NCBI GenBank assembly: GCA_011947345.1
Contig: JAAVTG010000646.1
Span: forward strand, 62,001-126,000
Length of the DNA stretch: 64,000 bases
Reading direction: 5' to 3'
Source of the DNA: Phytophthora quininea
Lineage: Eukaryota > Oomycota > Peronosporomycetes > Peronosporales > Peronosporaceae
Program-made: the position numbers and the translations under genes
The notes under the pieces: model-generated
The model's input: only the letters and a program-made list of their open reading frames with translations
What the model was told of the DNA's origin: nothing
Databases searched by the model: none
Shown here: in pieces, positions 22,299-33,004 of the stretch
Numbering within the stretch: the stretch's first letter is position 1
How the letters are laid out: each line of letters begins with the position of its first letter

Positions 22299-23331
22299 TT
22301 ATGATAAAATATACTCGATCTGCATCGCCTCCGGAAGAGATGGAGGGGTCTTGTTTTCCTCTTCGATGGTAGCGCACGTCGCCTCACGCATCTCGGAATC
22401 GGAGAAATTCTTGCCAGCATCCACCACCACTTCCGGGTCGGGTTCTTCGCCGAGTGCATGACCTTTGATTAAAGCCCGGCCGAGTATTCTCTCGCATTCC
22501 CCTAAGTCGCCTAGCACCTCCATGAAAGCCCCAAGAAAGTCCGGCGTCATTTCGTACCCTCCAGTTTCCCACGCTCGCTGAAATGCATCTCGGCCCTGTA
22601 GCGAACATGCAGCTGCCTGCCGATTAGCTTTTGAATGAGGTCTTCTTCGGCGGCGGCGTGGGGAAAGACGTTTTCAATGGTGCGTCTCGAGTAGCGCAGG
22701 TGCAGGATGCCGTGCACCACGACCGTGGCGCAGTTGTCGATGCACAGCAACTCAGTGGACTCGCACGACAGCTTGACGGACAAGTGGAGCTTGGTGTAGC
22801 GCTCCCAGATGCCCAAGATCAAGTCCGCCGCCGGGAGGCCGCCAAACATTGTGCCCGGCTCCACGAGATTGCGCAAAAGTCTCGCTGCTTCAGGCCCGAG
22901 GTGACCGCGAGCGTCTCAGGGTCGCGCAGTCCGGTACGGAACTGGTTAAAGTACTCCATGACGAGCTTCATGGGTGCCCCGGTGGTCGAGAAGGGTGTCG
23001 AGAGAGCCTGCTGCTCGAACATGGCACGCAACGCCTGCAGTCGCTGAACCTGCTGGCGTAGAGTCTGATTGTCGACGATCAGCGCAATCTGCCGCTCCTG
23101 CTGCCTCTGGCGGAATTTGATGCCGCGCTCGCTGCTGGTCATGGCGCGTTTGCTCTTGGCCTTGGCTCCCGCTCGTGGCGGTGGTGGCACCACTTGGCGC
23201 CGCACGTCGAGCGGCGGGACCAACGGAGGCGTCAGGGGCGTCCGCTCGAGACTGTCGAGCCCCGGGAGCTCGCGAACGGCGCCGCGCGGTCGGATCGGTA
23301 CGAGGCCCGGCGTGGAAGTGAAGAGAGCCAT
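22299..23331 (-). CDS. bZIP transcription factor (oomycete type), two frameshifts
   Basis: ATG at 23331 (MALFTSTPGLVPIRPRG). A Pro-rich N-terminus leads to the basic region (SSERGIKFRQRQQER) and leucine zipper (heptads L-IVDNQT-L-RQQVQR-L-QALRAM-F). A conserved C-terminal domain follows in two shifted frames: LLRNLVEPGTMFGGLPAADL, then LHLSVKLSCESTELLCI, then WETGGYEMTPDFLGAFMEVL, ending IEYILS at 22299. Frame changes lie near 22893 and 22588. The invariant Asn of ordinary bZIP basic regions is not at its place, a deviation known in oomycete bZIPs. It probably binds DNA as a dimer in the nucleus. It is divergent from a LURP-one-like gene. Confidence 0.8.
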
Positions 23332-23708
23332 GGCGACGGCCAGTGTCTGAAGCGGGAATGGTGGCCAGCAGAAAGAAGGTTGAGCAGCAAGGAAACGGCG
23401 AGTGCTCTGGCTTGACTCACTGCTGCTGCGATGATGAACGACAAAGGCCGCTGGGATTGGCCGAGTCGCGCGTTAGCTGCGACGGACCACACTGCCATGT
23501 CTTGCTGGCCCTCTTCTTCATCCAATACGTCCTGGGGATGGGGTCCCGCTCAACCGAGAAGCAAGACCACCATGGAGGAGCTGCCCAAGGTGGAGCTTGA
23601 CATGGCTACATTTGAACCATCTGGATCGACACGCCGAGGCAAAAAGCTCCACAGCAGGCTCAGTCGTAATCGCAGCGCCAGAGCGCAAAGCTCTCGACGC
23701 CTTGCTCG
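23332..23708. promoter_or_regulatory. Bidirectional region, bZIP / LURP-one-like gene 1
   Basis: 377 bp between the bZIP ATG (23331) and the ATG at 23709. It contains a short plus-strand ORF from an ATG at 23572 (MEELPKVELDMATFEPSGS) whose TGA overlaps the ATG at 23709 as ATGA. That ORF could be a regulatory upstream ORF or the true N-terminus with a frameshift. Confidence 0.45.
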
Positions 23709-24434
23709 ATGATCCGACGCCGCTCGAGGAGCAGACCCAGCAGGAGCACTGCGGCAGCGTCCACCAGTGCCAAGAGCTCGCTGAGCTTCTCTGCCGAGTT
23801 CCCCGTGGGGCCGCCGCCGCCCGCCGCCAAGCGCCGCCCGCTGCGGGCTCAGCCGCTGGGGCTGGCGGCCGTGAGCGCGGGCTTCTGTTGCTTCGAGCAT
23901 ACGCAGCTCTACCTGAGCATCGAGTGGCGCCACGACCACCATGTGGTGGCCGGCGCGCTGGAGAACTGTACTGGCCAGCGGCTCTTCACCATACGGGAGA
24001 AGCCGCTGTCGCTGCACCGCCAGCGCACCGTCCTGGACGCCAACCAAGTGCCTGTGGCCACCATGCGCATGGGTGCCTTCCGCCGTCGCAAGGCCACGTA
24101 CTCGGTGTACCCACGCGAGGAGCTGAGCAAGAAGACGCCACTGCTGTTCAGGTTCGAGGTGCGCTGCGGCAAGCTCGAGCTGGCGTTCAACGACCTCATG
24201 ACGAGCGAGACCTGCCGCCTCGGCTGCGACGGAGAAGCCGGCAACGTGGAGATCTGGCTGCAGCGAGGCGTCTCGGACGACAGCACGCGGCAGCCCATCG
24301 CGCACCTGTACCCGGGCCCCGTGGGCGCTCCGCTGGGCTACTCGCTTGACATTGCAGAGGGCGTGGACGCCGTTATGGTCCTTCTCCTCTGCATCAGCCT
24401 GCACGACAGCGAGTCCGAGCGCGCAGGCAGGTAG
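23709..24434 (+). CDS. LURP-one-related (LOR, tubby-like fold) protein 1
   Basis: 241 aa from the ATG at 23709, frame intact. A basic/Ser-rich N-terminus is followed by the LOR beta-barrel pattern: LFTIREKPLSLHRQRTVLDA, then PVATMRMG, then TYSVYPRE, then LLFRFEVRCGKLELAF, then LGCDGEAGNVEIWLQRG, and a hydrophobic helix at the end (GVDAVMVLLLCISLHD). In this fold a central C-terminal helix sits inside a 12-stranded barrel, as in tubby and phospholipid scramblases. The biochemical role is unknown; phosphoinositide or membrane binding is an inference. First of a cluster of three. Confidence 0.75.
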   Translation: MIRRRSRSRPSRSTAAASTSAKSSLSFSAEFPVGPPPPAAKRRPLRAQPLGLAAVSAGFCCFEHTQLYLSIEWRHDHHVVAGALENCTGQRLFTIREKPLSLHRQRTVLDANQVPVATMRMGAFRRRKATYSVYPREELSKKTPLLFRFEVRCGKLELAFNDLMTSETCRLGCDGEAGNVEIWLQRGVSDDSTRQPIAHLYPGPVGAPLGYSLDIAEGVDAVMVLLLCISLHDSESERAGR

Positions 24435-24505
24435 TCGACGTCATGGATGGCTACACTTTCTGCCTCATTCGCAATCTCTATACCATTCGCCAAGTCGCCG
24501 CCGCG

Positions 24506-25140
24506 ATGGAATCTCTGCAAGAGGTCGCCTCCAAGGTGCAGACGCTGGCGGCTCTGCGCCACTTCGTGGCCGCGTTCGACGCCGCCCAAGTGGCCTCCAA
24601 GCCCACCAAGCTGCGCGTCACGGCGGACGCAGTCGTGGACGCGGACTCCGGCGAGACCCGCTACATAATCCAGCAGAAACACTACTCGCTGCACAAGCAG
24701 CGCACCCTTCTGGACGCGCGCGACCAGCTGCCGGTGGCTACGCTGCGCCTCAGCATGTTCAACCGTACGCCCACGTACTCGGCCTACCCGCGCACGGAGC
24801 ACGAGGAGACGCCGTGCGCCTTCAAGTTCACGGCGGACGACACGACCGTGCGTGCCGAGTTTTCGGACCTGGTGGGTGGTCTACCGTGCGTCATCGGGTG
24901 CGACCCGGCCAAGGACGGCAGCGACTCGCTCAGCGTCTGGCTCGTGCGCGGCACGGGGAGGCCGCCGACGTCCAGCAGACCATCGCCCGACTGACGTACT
25001 CGCACAAGTGCGCCAAAACCAGCAAGGAGCAGAGCGTCGTGCTGGAGGTGGCGCCCGGCGTCGACAAGATGATGATGATCCTCATCTGCATCGGCCTGCT
25101 TGACGAGGGCTTCGAAGACGAGCACACGCATGCGCAGTAG
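24506..25140 (+). CDS. LURP-one-related protein 2, one frameshift
   Basis: Tandem to LOR 1, 70 bp downstream. I chose the ATG at 24506 (MESLQEVASKVQTLAALRHF); an in-frame ATG also lies at 24443. Core: YIIQQKHYSLHKQRTLLDAR, PVATLRLS, TYSAYPR, FKFTADDTTVRAEF, VIGCDPAKDGSDSLSVWLV. Near 24955 the run GGGG is one G short; restoring it joins RGT to EAADVQQTIARLTYSHKC and the terminal helix KMMMILICIGLLDEG, ending at 25140. Same fold and same uncertainty of function as its neighbour. Confidence 0.75.
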
Positions 25141-25229
25141 CGGACTGAGGAGAAAAGAAACCAACGCAAGAACGTGGTGATAAATAATTGAGGAGTCTCC
25201 ATTCGATGTGCTAACTAGTGTAGTTGGCT

Positions 25230-25867
25230 TTACCACTTCTCCGAGTGCGCCTGCTCGAGCGCGATGCAGATCAGCACCATGAGAGACATATCGACACCGC
25301 CCATGATGGCGAGAAAGTACTCGTCGTCAAGGTGGCTGCTGGACATGGAACTACGCGCTGTGGCGGCGGAGCTGCGGCTTCCCGACGGCCGGAAAATACG
25401 CCCGATCGTTGTGCGGTTGCCCTTGCGGCCCTGCTCCAGCCAGATGGAGGCTTGTCGTTTGGTCCAGCTGCCTGCCATGCCGATGCGGCACTTTTCGCCG
25501 GTTGTGGGGCTGACGAACTCGACGTTGAGCTCGGGCAGCGCCTTGATGGTGAACAGCCGAGCGGCCGAGGCCTTGGCATCGAACACGTTGTACGTGGGCA
25601 CGGGCGCCATCAACTCTCGTTTCATGTGCACGAGCGGTCTGCGGTGAGGTCGCGCAGCGTCTTCATGGCCGACGTGGTGCGCTGGATGCGGAACACGGCC
25701 TGGTTCCATTCCGCGTCGCAGATGACAAAGTCGTCGCCGCCGGGCAAGTCCCAGAAGCGGTCTCGCAGGCGCAGTGTGGTGATGGCCGGCGTACACAGGT
25801 CATTTTCGACCGGCGCGAGCTGCTGTTGCGGCAGCGTTGGAATGGCGGTGGACGATGCACAGCCCAT
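25230..25867 (-). CDS. LURP-one-related protein 3, probable N-myristoylated form, one frameshift
   Basis: Convergent with LOR 2. The ATG at 25867 gives MGCASSTAIPT, a classic N-myristoylation start with a Cys at position 3 for palmitoylation. The rest: RFWDLPGGDDFVICDAEWNQ, FRIQRTTSAMKTLRDLTAD, then a frame change near 25635-25650, then HMKRELMAPVPTYNVFDAKA, RLFTIKALPELNVEFV, RIGMAGSWTKRQASIWLEQG and the terminal helix GVDMSLMVLICIALEQA. Predicted plasma-membrane attachment sets it apart from LOR 1 and 2, which lack this start. Confidence 0.72.
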
Positions 25868-26697
25868 GGGGTGACGCTGGGAGGCAAGTTGACGAATGGC
25901 CGAGTGGGTCCGAGCGGGGCGGCGAGACGAAGCAATTGCTCGCGGCCGGCCGATCGATGCAAGAGACACCAGACTGGATTTCAAATGCACAGCTGGGGCT
26001 TTGCTAATCAGGACCAGAGCTACAGGTGGTAGCGGTGCAGCAAGAAGTCTTGGCGTTGACATGCATGGTGAGCAAAACGCATTCGGCTTCTTTGGCGGCG
26101 TTACTCGGCACTCGGGACACGAGTGTGCATGGAGCCATCGCCGCCGGGCCAAAAGTCCTCGAGCAGCAGGGAACTGAGAGCCCAGCCTACGATTTTCTTT
26201 GGGAGCTTGCTGCCCGAATGTTGGCAAAATATTGGCTAGAGTGCATAAATGAGAGCTCGCTAGTCGCGTTGGACTGGGGTCGTCGGCAAGTTCGCGCGTC
26301 CCAGAGGAAAGGTGCAACCAGTGTTGTCTTGGTTGCACCCTCGTGCCGCTCTCGAGTCGCACGCTTGAGTCGTGCAGGTAGCCATTTGGGGGCACTCTGG
26401 ATTTTCATGGCCATTGCGACGGCTTTCGGTTCTCTTCGTCATGCCATGATCAGCATGGACTGAAAGCTCACCTACACGAAAACAGCATGCATGAAGCTCG
26501 CCTTGGATAGCCTAAAGGAAGCTGTCGCTGGTGGCAAAACGATCAAGCCCGCCTTGCTCTCAAATATTCCACCTACATGTATTCTTCAATGCATCGATAC
26601 AACAGCTTTCATGCGGGCAACTACCCAGCACGAACATCCTCCCGATCGAGACTGAAAAAGTTAACTTCGTCGATACACGGAACTTCCTACGGTTTCT
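25868..26697. other. Intergenic region
   Basis: 830 bp between LOR 3 (its 5' side) and the 3' end of the PPR-like gene. A short inverted repeat occurs around 26313-26341 (GGTGCAACC / GGTTGCACC). No gene is supported. Confidence 0.4.
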
Positions 26698-28874
26698 CTA
26701 TTGGTCCATCGCGTCACGGGCAATCGTTCGGATCACCTCGTTGTGAGGGTAACGACGCGCTAGGTTGAGTTCTTTGTGCTGCTGGAGGACCTTGTCGAAC
26801 TGCTCGAGGCGGAAGTAGCTCATCAGGTAGCGCTCGTAGAAATCTTCACGGAGTTTGAGTAGAGCCTTCTGCGGCAGCCTTTGCAGCATTTTCTCACCGA
26901 CGCGCGCATTCGCTTCGAACCGCCCGTGCAGCTCATTGGCTGACATCATCTTGACAATGCTGTTGACAGGCAGGCGAACCACCTCCAAGTCTAGCAGGTA
27001 GTCCACTAGCAACTCACACTCGTCCCCAAAGTGGCGTGACACGCACTCGTCCAGCAGCAAATGCACTAAAAGCCCTGCCCACTCAGTACCGATGAATGGC
27101 TATCCCAGAATTTGAGAGAGTTCTCCAAAGCCTCGCGCGGCAGCGACTTGTTCTGCTTCATGTCGTAGTCGAACAGAGCAACTACAGCAAGCCGCAGCAC
27201 CACGGCCCCACCTTTCGAACCAATGGACTCCATAAGATCCAGCACTTGCTTGAGCGATGGCACGGGGTGTCGGTGCTTCAACATTTCCCATAGCATCATA
27301 TTGAGTAGCTCGCTCTCCGCATTGTTCTTGAATGTGACGACCGTAGAAGGTGCCGCCTTCTTCTCTCCTCCCAAACCAAGCAGCGCGCTGTTCTGGGGCG
27401 TAGATTGAGGCGCCGCGATAGACTTGACATCGCGGTTTACAAAAGTTGCCTGCTCATACTCTTCCCTCTCTTCAAAGAGCGCCTTTGCGTTCGAGTAACT
27501 TTCGTTACAGCTTGCCCAGCAGAAATGCATCATATCGAGGGCGGTGGAATCTTTTAGGCGACAAGCTGCACGCAGAGCTTGCCGGAAATTTGCCTGGTGT
27601 TCCAGGATGCGATGGCGAGGGTAGCTCTTGAACACTTCAAGAGCACAATCTGGACGCTCCATATTCAAACTCACCTTGATCAGCGCACTCCAGAGATCAG
27701 GCTTAAGCACGTAGCCACCGTCCTTCTGCAGCGCACGCGCCAGGTAAATTGCAGTCTGTAGTTCTCGCTCACCACGCTTTTTATCGCGTAGGTTGGTGCG
27801 AATAGCGAGCTCGTAGCAGCCGAGCGGTACAACAGCGGCAGGCGAATGCTGCACAATTGAATCAATCGCACGCCTTGCCAGCGCCCCATTCTTTTCGTCA
27901 AAACATGCGTGCAGTAGCATATACAGGTTTGGGACAGTACTGCAGATCTTCTGCAGTTGACGCTCGTCGTCTTCAAATACGCGCACAAACTTTTTGGATT
28001 GCTTCAAAGTCGACAACGAACGGAGGTAGCACGAGTACACTGATCGGGGCAGGCGCGTGACGTGCTCAATGTCGACCGAGATGTCAGCTGACGCCGTCGT
28101 TGTGAACTCCTCCGCGCCTTCCCTGGGCGCGTCTTCTTCCATCATGGCGGCTTCACGAAGTTGTTGCTCCTGTAGCCACACGCTTCGGTCGCGGTCGTAT
28201 GACTCAAAGAAGGCCACCGTCAGCTCGTGTGCATCCAGCCCATGAAATGCCTTGATCAGGTTGCCCACCACCAGCGCCTCGTTCGCAACCAGTACGTCCG
28301 TATTGGTCTCCGCACCCACGGCAGAGCCCACGAACATGGCGCGTGTGCCAATCGTCGCCGCCAGCTTGGCGAACACGTTGGCGGGCACGATCTGCATGAG
28401 CCAGCGACGGCCGTCGTCGTCTGCTGCTGCTGCATCCTCCGGCGTGGCGAGTCGGACGCCGTTCTTGTCTGCGATGAAGGGTTCGCACTTCGAGACGACT
28501 TGCCAGGTGTCCAGTAGCTGCTCCGAGGACGCGCGCTTGAGCTGCTGCGAGAAACGGCCGAGCGTGTACGAGGCAGAGCGGTGCTTTGACCGGTCCAGCG
28601 ACGTTTGGAAGGTCGGGAAGGCGGCACCCTTAGGAGGATACGGCCGTAGCACGCGTTTGGCGGCCAGACGATTGGGCGGCGTTGTCTGCTCCACTGGTGG
28701 TGATCTCACGGCGGCTTTCGGCTGGTCTGGCGGCTCCTTGCGAGAAGCGGGCTCAGAGCTGTCGGTAACTGGGGTGATGCCCAGCCACGACACGAAGTCG
28801 GAGGCGCGGCCCCACAGCAGGCGTCGCGAGTGGCGCAACGGCGTCGCCATCAGCTCACGGCGAGGCCTCAGCAT
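26698..28874 (-). CDS. Predicted mitochondrial PPR-like protein, one frameshift
   Basis: About 725 codons from the ATG at 28874. The start (MLRPRRELMATPLRHSRRLL) is a mitochondrial presequence. The rest is helical with degenerate pentatricopeptide-like hairpins, e.g. LYMLLHACFDEKNGALARRA, YELAIRTNLRDKKRGERELQ, and WSALIKVSLNMERPDCALEV followed by FKSYPR. The first frame ends ..SSVLSGQGF at 27066; one extra T in the TTTT run joins it to VHLLLDECVSRHFGDECELL and on to the true end DAMDQ at 26698. A role in mitochondrial RNA metabolism is inferred from repeats and targeting only. Confidence 0.65.
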
Positions 28875-29275
28875 CCTCCAAGCGTGCGGATGAAATTGAT
28901 TATGTCCAGTAGACCAAAGACGATACTATTGTCCCTTTCAGATAGAATGACCAAATTGGACTCTCAGACGAACGAAGACGGTCAGCACCAAGGCGAATGT
29001 CCTCCTACTACCACAAGAGCTCCGACGATTAATGTTTCGAGGCTAGCAGAACCAATCATTGTTTAACCAGTCTCAGCAATTACACTCTCTCCATTGCTGC
29101 GAGATTGTTGGCCAATCTGAGTGTTTTGCCTTACACGATGACTTGCGCTGGAGGGCAATTGTTCTGGTACTATCCGAGCGCCGCCGCAACGCGGCGGTGG
29201 TTTATGGTTGGATGCAGCTGTGGGACCGCCCTCCGCTACGCTCCGGCGGGATGATGTAGCTTTTCGCACGAATTA
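28875..29275. other. Upstream region of PPR-like gene
   Basis: 400 bp between the PPR-like ATG and the piggyBac-like element. No gene is supported. Confidence 0.4.
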
Positions 29276-29279
29276 GTAA

Positions 29280-29316
29280 CCCCTCTGAAGCGGGATTTTA
29301 CTCTGTATTATACAGA
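29280..29316 (+). repeat. Left terminal inverted repeat of the piggyBac-like element
   Basis: Starts CCCCTCTGAAGCGGG and includes the 13-bp near-palindrome CTGTATTATACAG at 29303-29315. Confidence 0.8.
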
Positions 29317-29622
29317 TTAAGGATTTGTCTTGTTTAAAGTATAGTTGGAGAACCTATCATAAATCTTCTGTTGTAAGCCCTCTCGCAGGAGTGGTGACTT
29401 AGGCACTGCGAAATTGCACAAAGCCATCGCAAACCTGGCAAAAACGCTGCGATTTTCCCGCCAGCTGTTCATTTGAAGCTTCCTCATTGGCTGTTCCTGT
29501 CAGCGCAACACCTCATTCTGCCTCCATTTTCGTGTTTCCTGCCTAATCCGATTGGAAGCTGATTTCCGCGCCAAATTTCGCGCCAAAACGTTTGGTGGAT
29601 GGACGTCGGCCGCGCGCACTCC

Positions 29623-29704
29623 GCGCACCAAATTTTCGGCCAGTTCTAGACTAGAAGGAAGTGAAGAAGAACTAGGATAGAGCTGGCCGAAAAGTTTGGT
29701 GCGC
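29623..29704. repeat. Inverted repeat inside the piggyBac-like element
   Basis: Left arm 29623-29643 (GCGCACCAAATTTTCGGCCA + G) and right arm 29683-29704 are complementary over 21-22 bp with a single 1-bp difference. They are separated by about 39 bp. It lies outside the transposase reading frame, near the element's left end. Confidence 0.8.
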
Positions 29705-29759
29705 GGGCCACAAGGGCGATCGGTACGTAAACGGAAACCTCAACTTGTTCGCTACGCGA

Positions 29760-32739
29760 CTAACTACTCCCTTCACTTGTTTCAATTGTCCATGGCTTTC
29801 TCTTCTTCGTCTGTGCGTTTGCGCTTGCGCTCGCGGAAGCGAATCTGCCTAAAATGCGGGGAATTGCAGTTCCATTTGCCCAGTTTTGATGCCATATCTG
29901 GCTGCACGTCAGCGTGTTGCCCAACTCCTCCCGCCGAACACGATTGCAAAGCGGGACGTAACCACCTCGAAGTTCTGTGCAGGTGGGGCAGAAATAGCTG
30001 CTCTCGAAGCTCTTCGTGTTGGGCTCCGCCATGGCAGAGCAGACTTTGCAGAGGTGTTGGCGTCTCTTCGGGTCGCGCCCCCTTCATACATGTCGTCGGT
30101 ATTCACCAATGCGTGGTCGGCAGAAGGTGTTGGTACGGTCACCAAGTCCTCTGCGTTGATGTTGCTACGCAGCGTCACCTTGGTGACATTCAGGAGCTCC
30201 ACATGCAAGCGACGCATATACTCAGACCGAGTAGGTACGCGCTCCCCTTCTTCTTCAGTACCAACTTGTGCAAAATGAATCCGTTGACGATTGCCATGTC
30301 CACAAATGTCAGGAACAACTGCCTGTAGTACTTCTTGAAAGCCACGCACCGCTGAATGGAGTAGCTTTGAAGCCTCAGCTGGTCGTGGTAGTCAACTCCC
30401 CCATGCCAGCATGATACTCAGCTATCAGCTGAGGACATGGCACTGTAGCTCTATCGCTCTCTCCTTTGTCCCTCCGCAACACAGTTGTTGGCGTCGTCGC
30501 ACAGCCTGTGGCGATCATGTGCACTGGCCTCGAATCCATCCAAGCCACTGCTATCAACTCCGGGTAATTTTTGCTTGGGCGATACGGTACGCGCCACGTG
30601 GCATTCCCTTTGGCCGAGCCTTCTGCGGGAACTGGATAGCACGAGGCCATCCAAGCCTGTCACTGCGATGCGTCCCCACGTAATAGTAGCCCATGCTGAG
30701 CATTGACAGCACTAGAGCGCATGAGCTGTAGAAGTTGTCCGCAATGATCAGCCTCTTCCCGGGCTGGCCGTCGAGAGCCTTCGTGATGTTTCGGATGACT
30801 GCCTTCTGTGCAACGCCTTTTGCCAGCCTTGCGTTGCTTTCTTTGCCGAGATAAACCTCAACTCTGTATGATACAGCATAACAAACGCCAGAGCATACAG
30901 CATTGTGTTAGAATTGATCGCCTTCATCTGTATGATACAGCTTTGTTATTCTGTACATACAGAATACTCAACTCTGTATCAACAGCACAGATGACTTACC
31001 GCGAACAGTAGCCGGTATCGGCGCAGCACGTCATGTAGCATTTGGTTCCATACTTGTGCGGCTTGTCCTTGTTGTAGACTCTGATTGGATTGAACTTGCT
31101 TCTGTTGGGAATGGTTCCCTCGTCGAAACTGATTCTCGACCCAAGCCGGTAGCCCCGTCGAAAGGTTTTCTCCATCACCTGCAAGACAGGTCGAACCTTC
31201 CAGGCCTTGTCTGTTGCTGCGTTACTGGACGAGTTGCAGGAGAAATGCAGGTAGCGTGTGACGGTCTTGAAGCGATCTCGCTTCATGTACCTACCAAACG
31301 TGCCACGAGGCACTGCTCCATCTTCTCGAGTGGCCCAGTGCTTTTCCAAACCATCAGTGTGCCCACAGAGCGCCCTCGATATCAAAAGACCAATGACATG
31401 CAATATCTCATGTGCTTTGATTGGCTTGACACGCCGCAGATTTTCCTCGAGCTCTTCAATAGTTGATACACGCTTTCGAGGGTCCTTTGCCTGGACCGCC
31501 AGCTGCTTGGCACGCTGCTGCTGGGCTACCAGAGGAATGCACTCCACACGGTAATCGTTCGTCTCCTTTTCAATGCGAATCCACAGTCGCTTCGGAAGGA
31601 AGTAAAAGAATAAGCCGAGCGGAGATTCAGCAAATGCCGCAGCGGATCTTGTTGGCCCGCAGGATCCGTTGTACAGATCACCAGCTCCGGGAAGCTGCAG
31701 TTGGGCTACAGTCAACACGATACAGAATTAATTTACTAGCGATGAGCGTATTCTGTAGCAGACAGACTTACCAGAGTGATACTGATCGTAGATGTTCCAG
31801 CCTGACAGCCCGAGTTCCCTCATGGCGCCATCGTCTTGTTCGAATAAACCGCTCTCGTCTTCGAAGTCGCTGTCTGACTCCACCTCGCTTTCGTAGTCAT
31901 CCGTCTCAGGCACTGGCACCTCTAACTCATCGTCACTGATTCTGTCGTCGTCATCGTCGGTGTCAACCCCAACGTCCCCGCACAGATTGATGTCGTCAAC
32001 CGCTACAGGCCCGAACAAATTCTCGCTTCGCAATGCATCCATGAATCGATCGCAATCGAACAGCTCAATATAGTTGTCACCATCGCTGGTCCTCGTCCTG
32101 CGCGCAGAATTGTTGTCTTCTGTGGTACGTTCTTCTGTCGCATCACCTTCTGTATGGACTTCTTCTGTGGGGGCTCTTCTGTATGATACAGAGTTGAGGT
32201 GAATAAGTCATCTGTATCCTCCTGAGCAGCTGCTGCTGGTGCTGGGTCTTCTTCTGTATCCTCCCGAGTAGCTGCTGCCGGCGTTGGGGCTTCTTCTGTA
32301 TCCACTTGAGTAGCTGCTGCCGGCGCTGGAGATGGGTAATCAGCTCGACTAGCGCCTTCGAAAGCAGCAACCTGGATAGCAGACTGCGTTACGGAACCCG
32401 CAGCAGCCAAGGGGGCTCTGTGGGCACTGTAACGACCTGTTCCGCAGTGGATGATGGGGGAATCGCTGCAACATCCCTTCTGCCCGTGCGAAGGCAAGTA
32501 AATCTCGTGTCCCTGTGATAGCCGCGTTAGTGAGTGTAATAGTAAGAAAACAGCAAATACGTACCAACAAAGTAGTCCAAGTTTCGCCTCGACTCATCCA
32601 GACGCCCTTTGATACCAGGCTTGACGTAGATGTGGTCCCTGCTGAGGCCTCGCGGCTTCCTTGGCTTCCACCCCGCCTTGGTCAGCTCGCGCCAGAGCTG
32701 CTTGAACGTCTTCTCGTCGGGCATCGTCGGTTGTGGCAA
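29760..32739 (-). pseudogene. piggyBac-type (DDE_Tnp_1_7) transposase, spliced and frame-broken
   Basis: Reading leftwards from an ATG near 32721-32739: KTFKQLWRELTKAGWKPRKP, an intron (GTACGT..TCACAG, about 32510-32560), an Ala/Glu repeat region, an acidic domain (about 31780-32040), GLSGWNIYDQYHS, a second intron (GTAAGT..CTGTAG, about 31705-31770), then the catalytic core. The core has IGLLISRALCG, RYMKRDRFKTVTRYLHF, SRISFDEGTIPNRS (first Asp), a 136-bp intron at 30864-30999, RLIIADNFYSSCALVLSMLS (second Asp), GGVDYHDQLRLQSYS (third Asp, in a shifted frame), and a C-terminal Cys-rich finger (HLCKVCS..YFCPTC..VPLC). These are piggyBac family landmarks. At least three frame changes and a stop mean this copy is probably inactive unless the sequence has errors. 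Confidence 0.8.
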
Positions 32740-32969
32740 AGTGACTGGAGCTGGATGGTTTCAAAAGTGATTCGGAGAGCTTCAAATAGAAATTTCTCAC
32801 CTGCTCTGAATTTATATTGCATTTTCTATGGCCTAAGAAGAAACCCCGTCTATCTTCCCTGCACGAATCGCCTGTGCTAGCATTGGCGTCTTCAACGCAT
32901 ACAAATAGTTATATGCGGGGGATAGCTTTGATGGCAAGCTTTCAGAATATTAAATCCTGTTAAACGGCT

Positions 32970-33004
32970 TATTCTGTATGATACAGAGTAGCGCTTTAGA
33001 GGGG
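32970..33004 (-). repeat. Right terminal inverted repeat of the piggyBac-like element
   Basis: Read on the minus strand it starts CCCCTCTAAAGCGC. It carries CTGTATGATACAG at 32974-32986 (plus strand) and is followed by TTAA. Confidence 0.8.

Larger units (their letters stand above)
29280..33004 (-). mobile_element. piggyBac-like DNA transposon, 3.7 kb, with terminal inverted repeats
   Basis: Both ends begin CCCCTCT(g/a)AAGCG and continue to TACTCTGTAT(T/C)ATACAGA about 20 bp in, in inverted orientation. The right flank is TTAA (33005-33008), the piggyBac target; the left flank is GTAA (29276-29279), one substitution from TTAA. The interior carries a spliced, frame-broken piggyBac-type transposase on the minus strand. 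Flanking TTAA, TIR and transposase type agree, so the boundaries are well supported. Confidence 0.85.
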
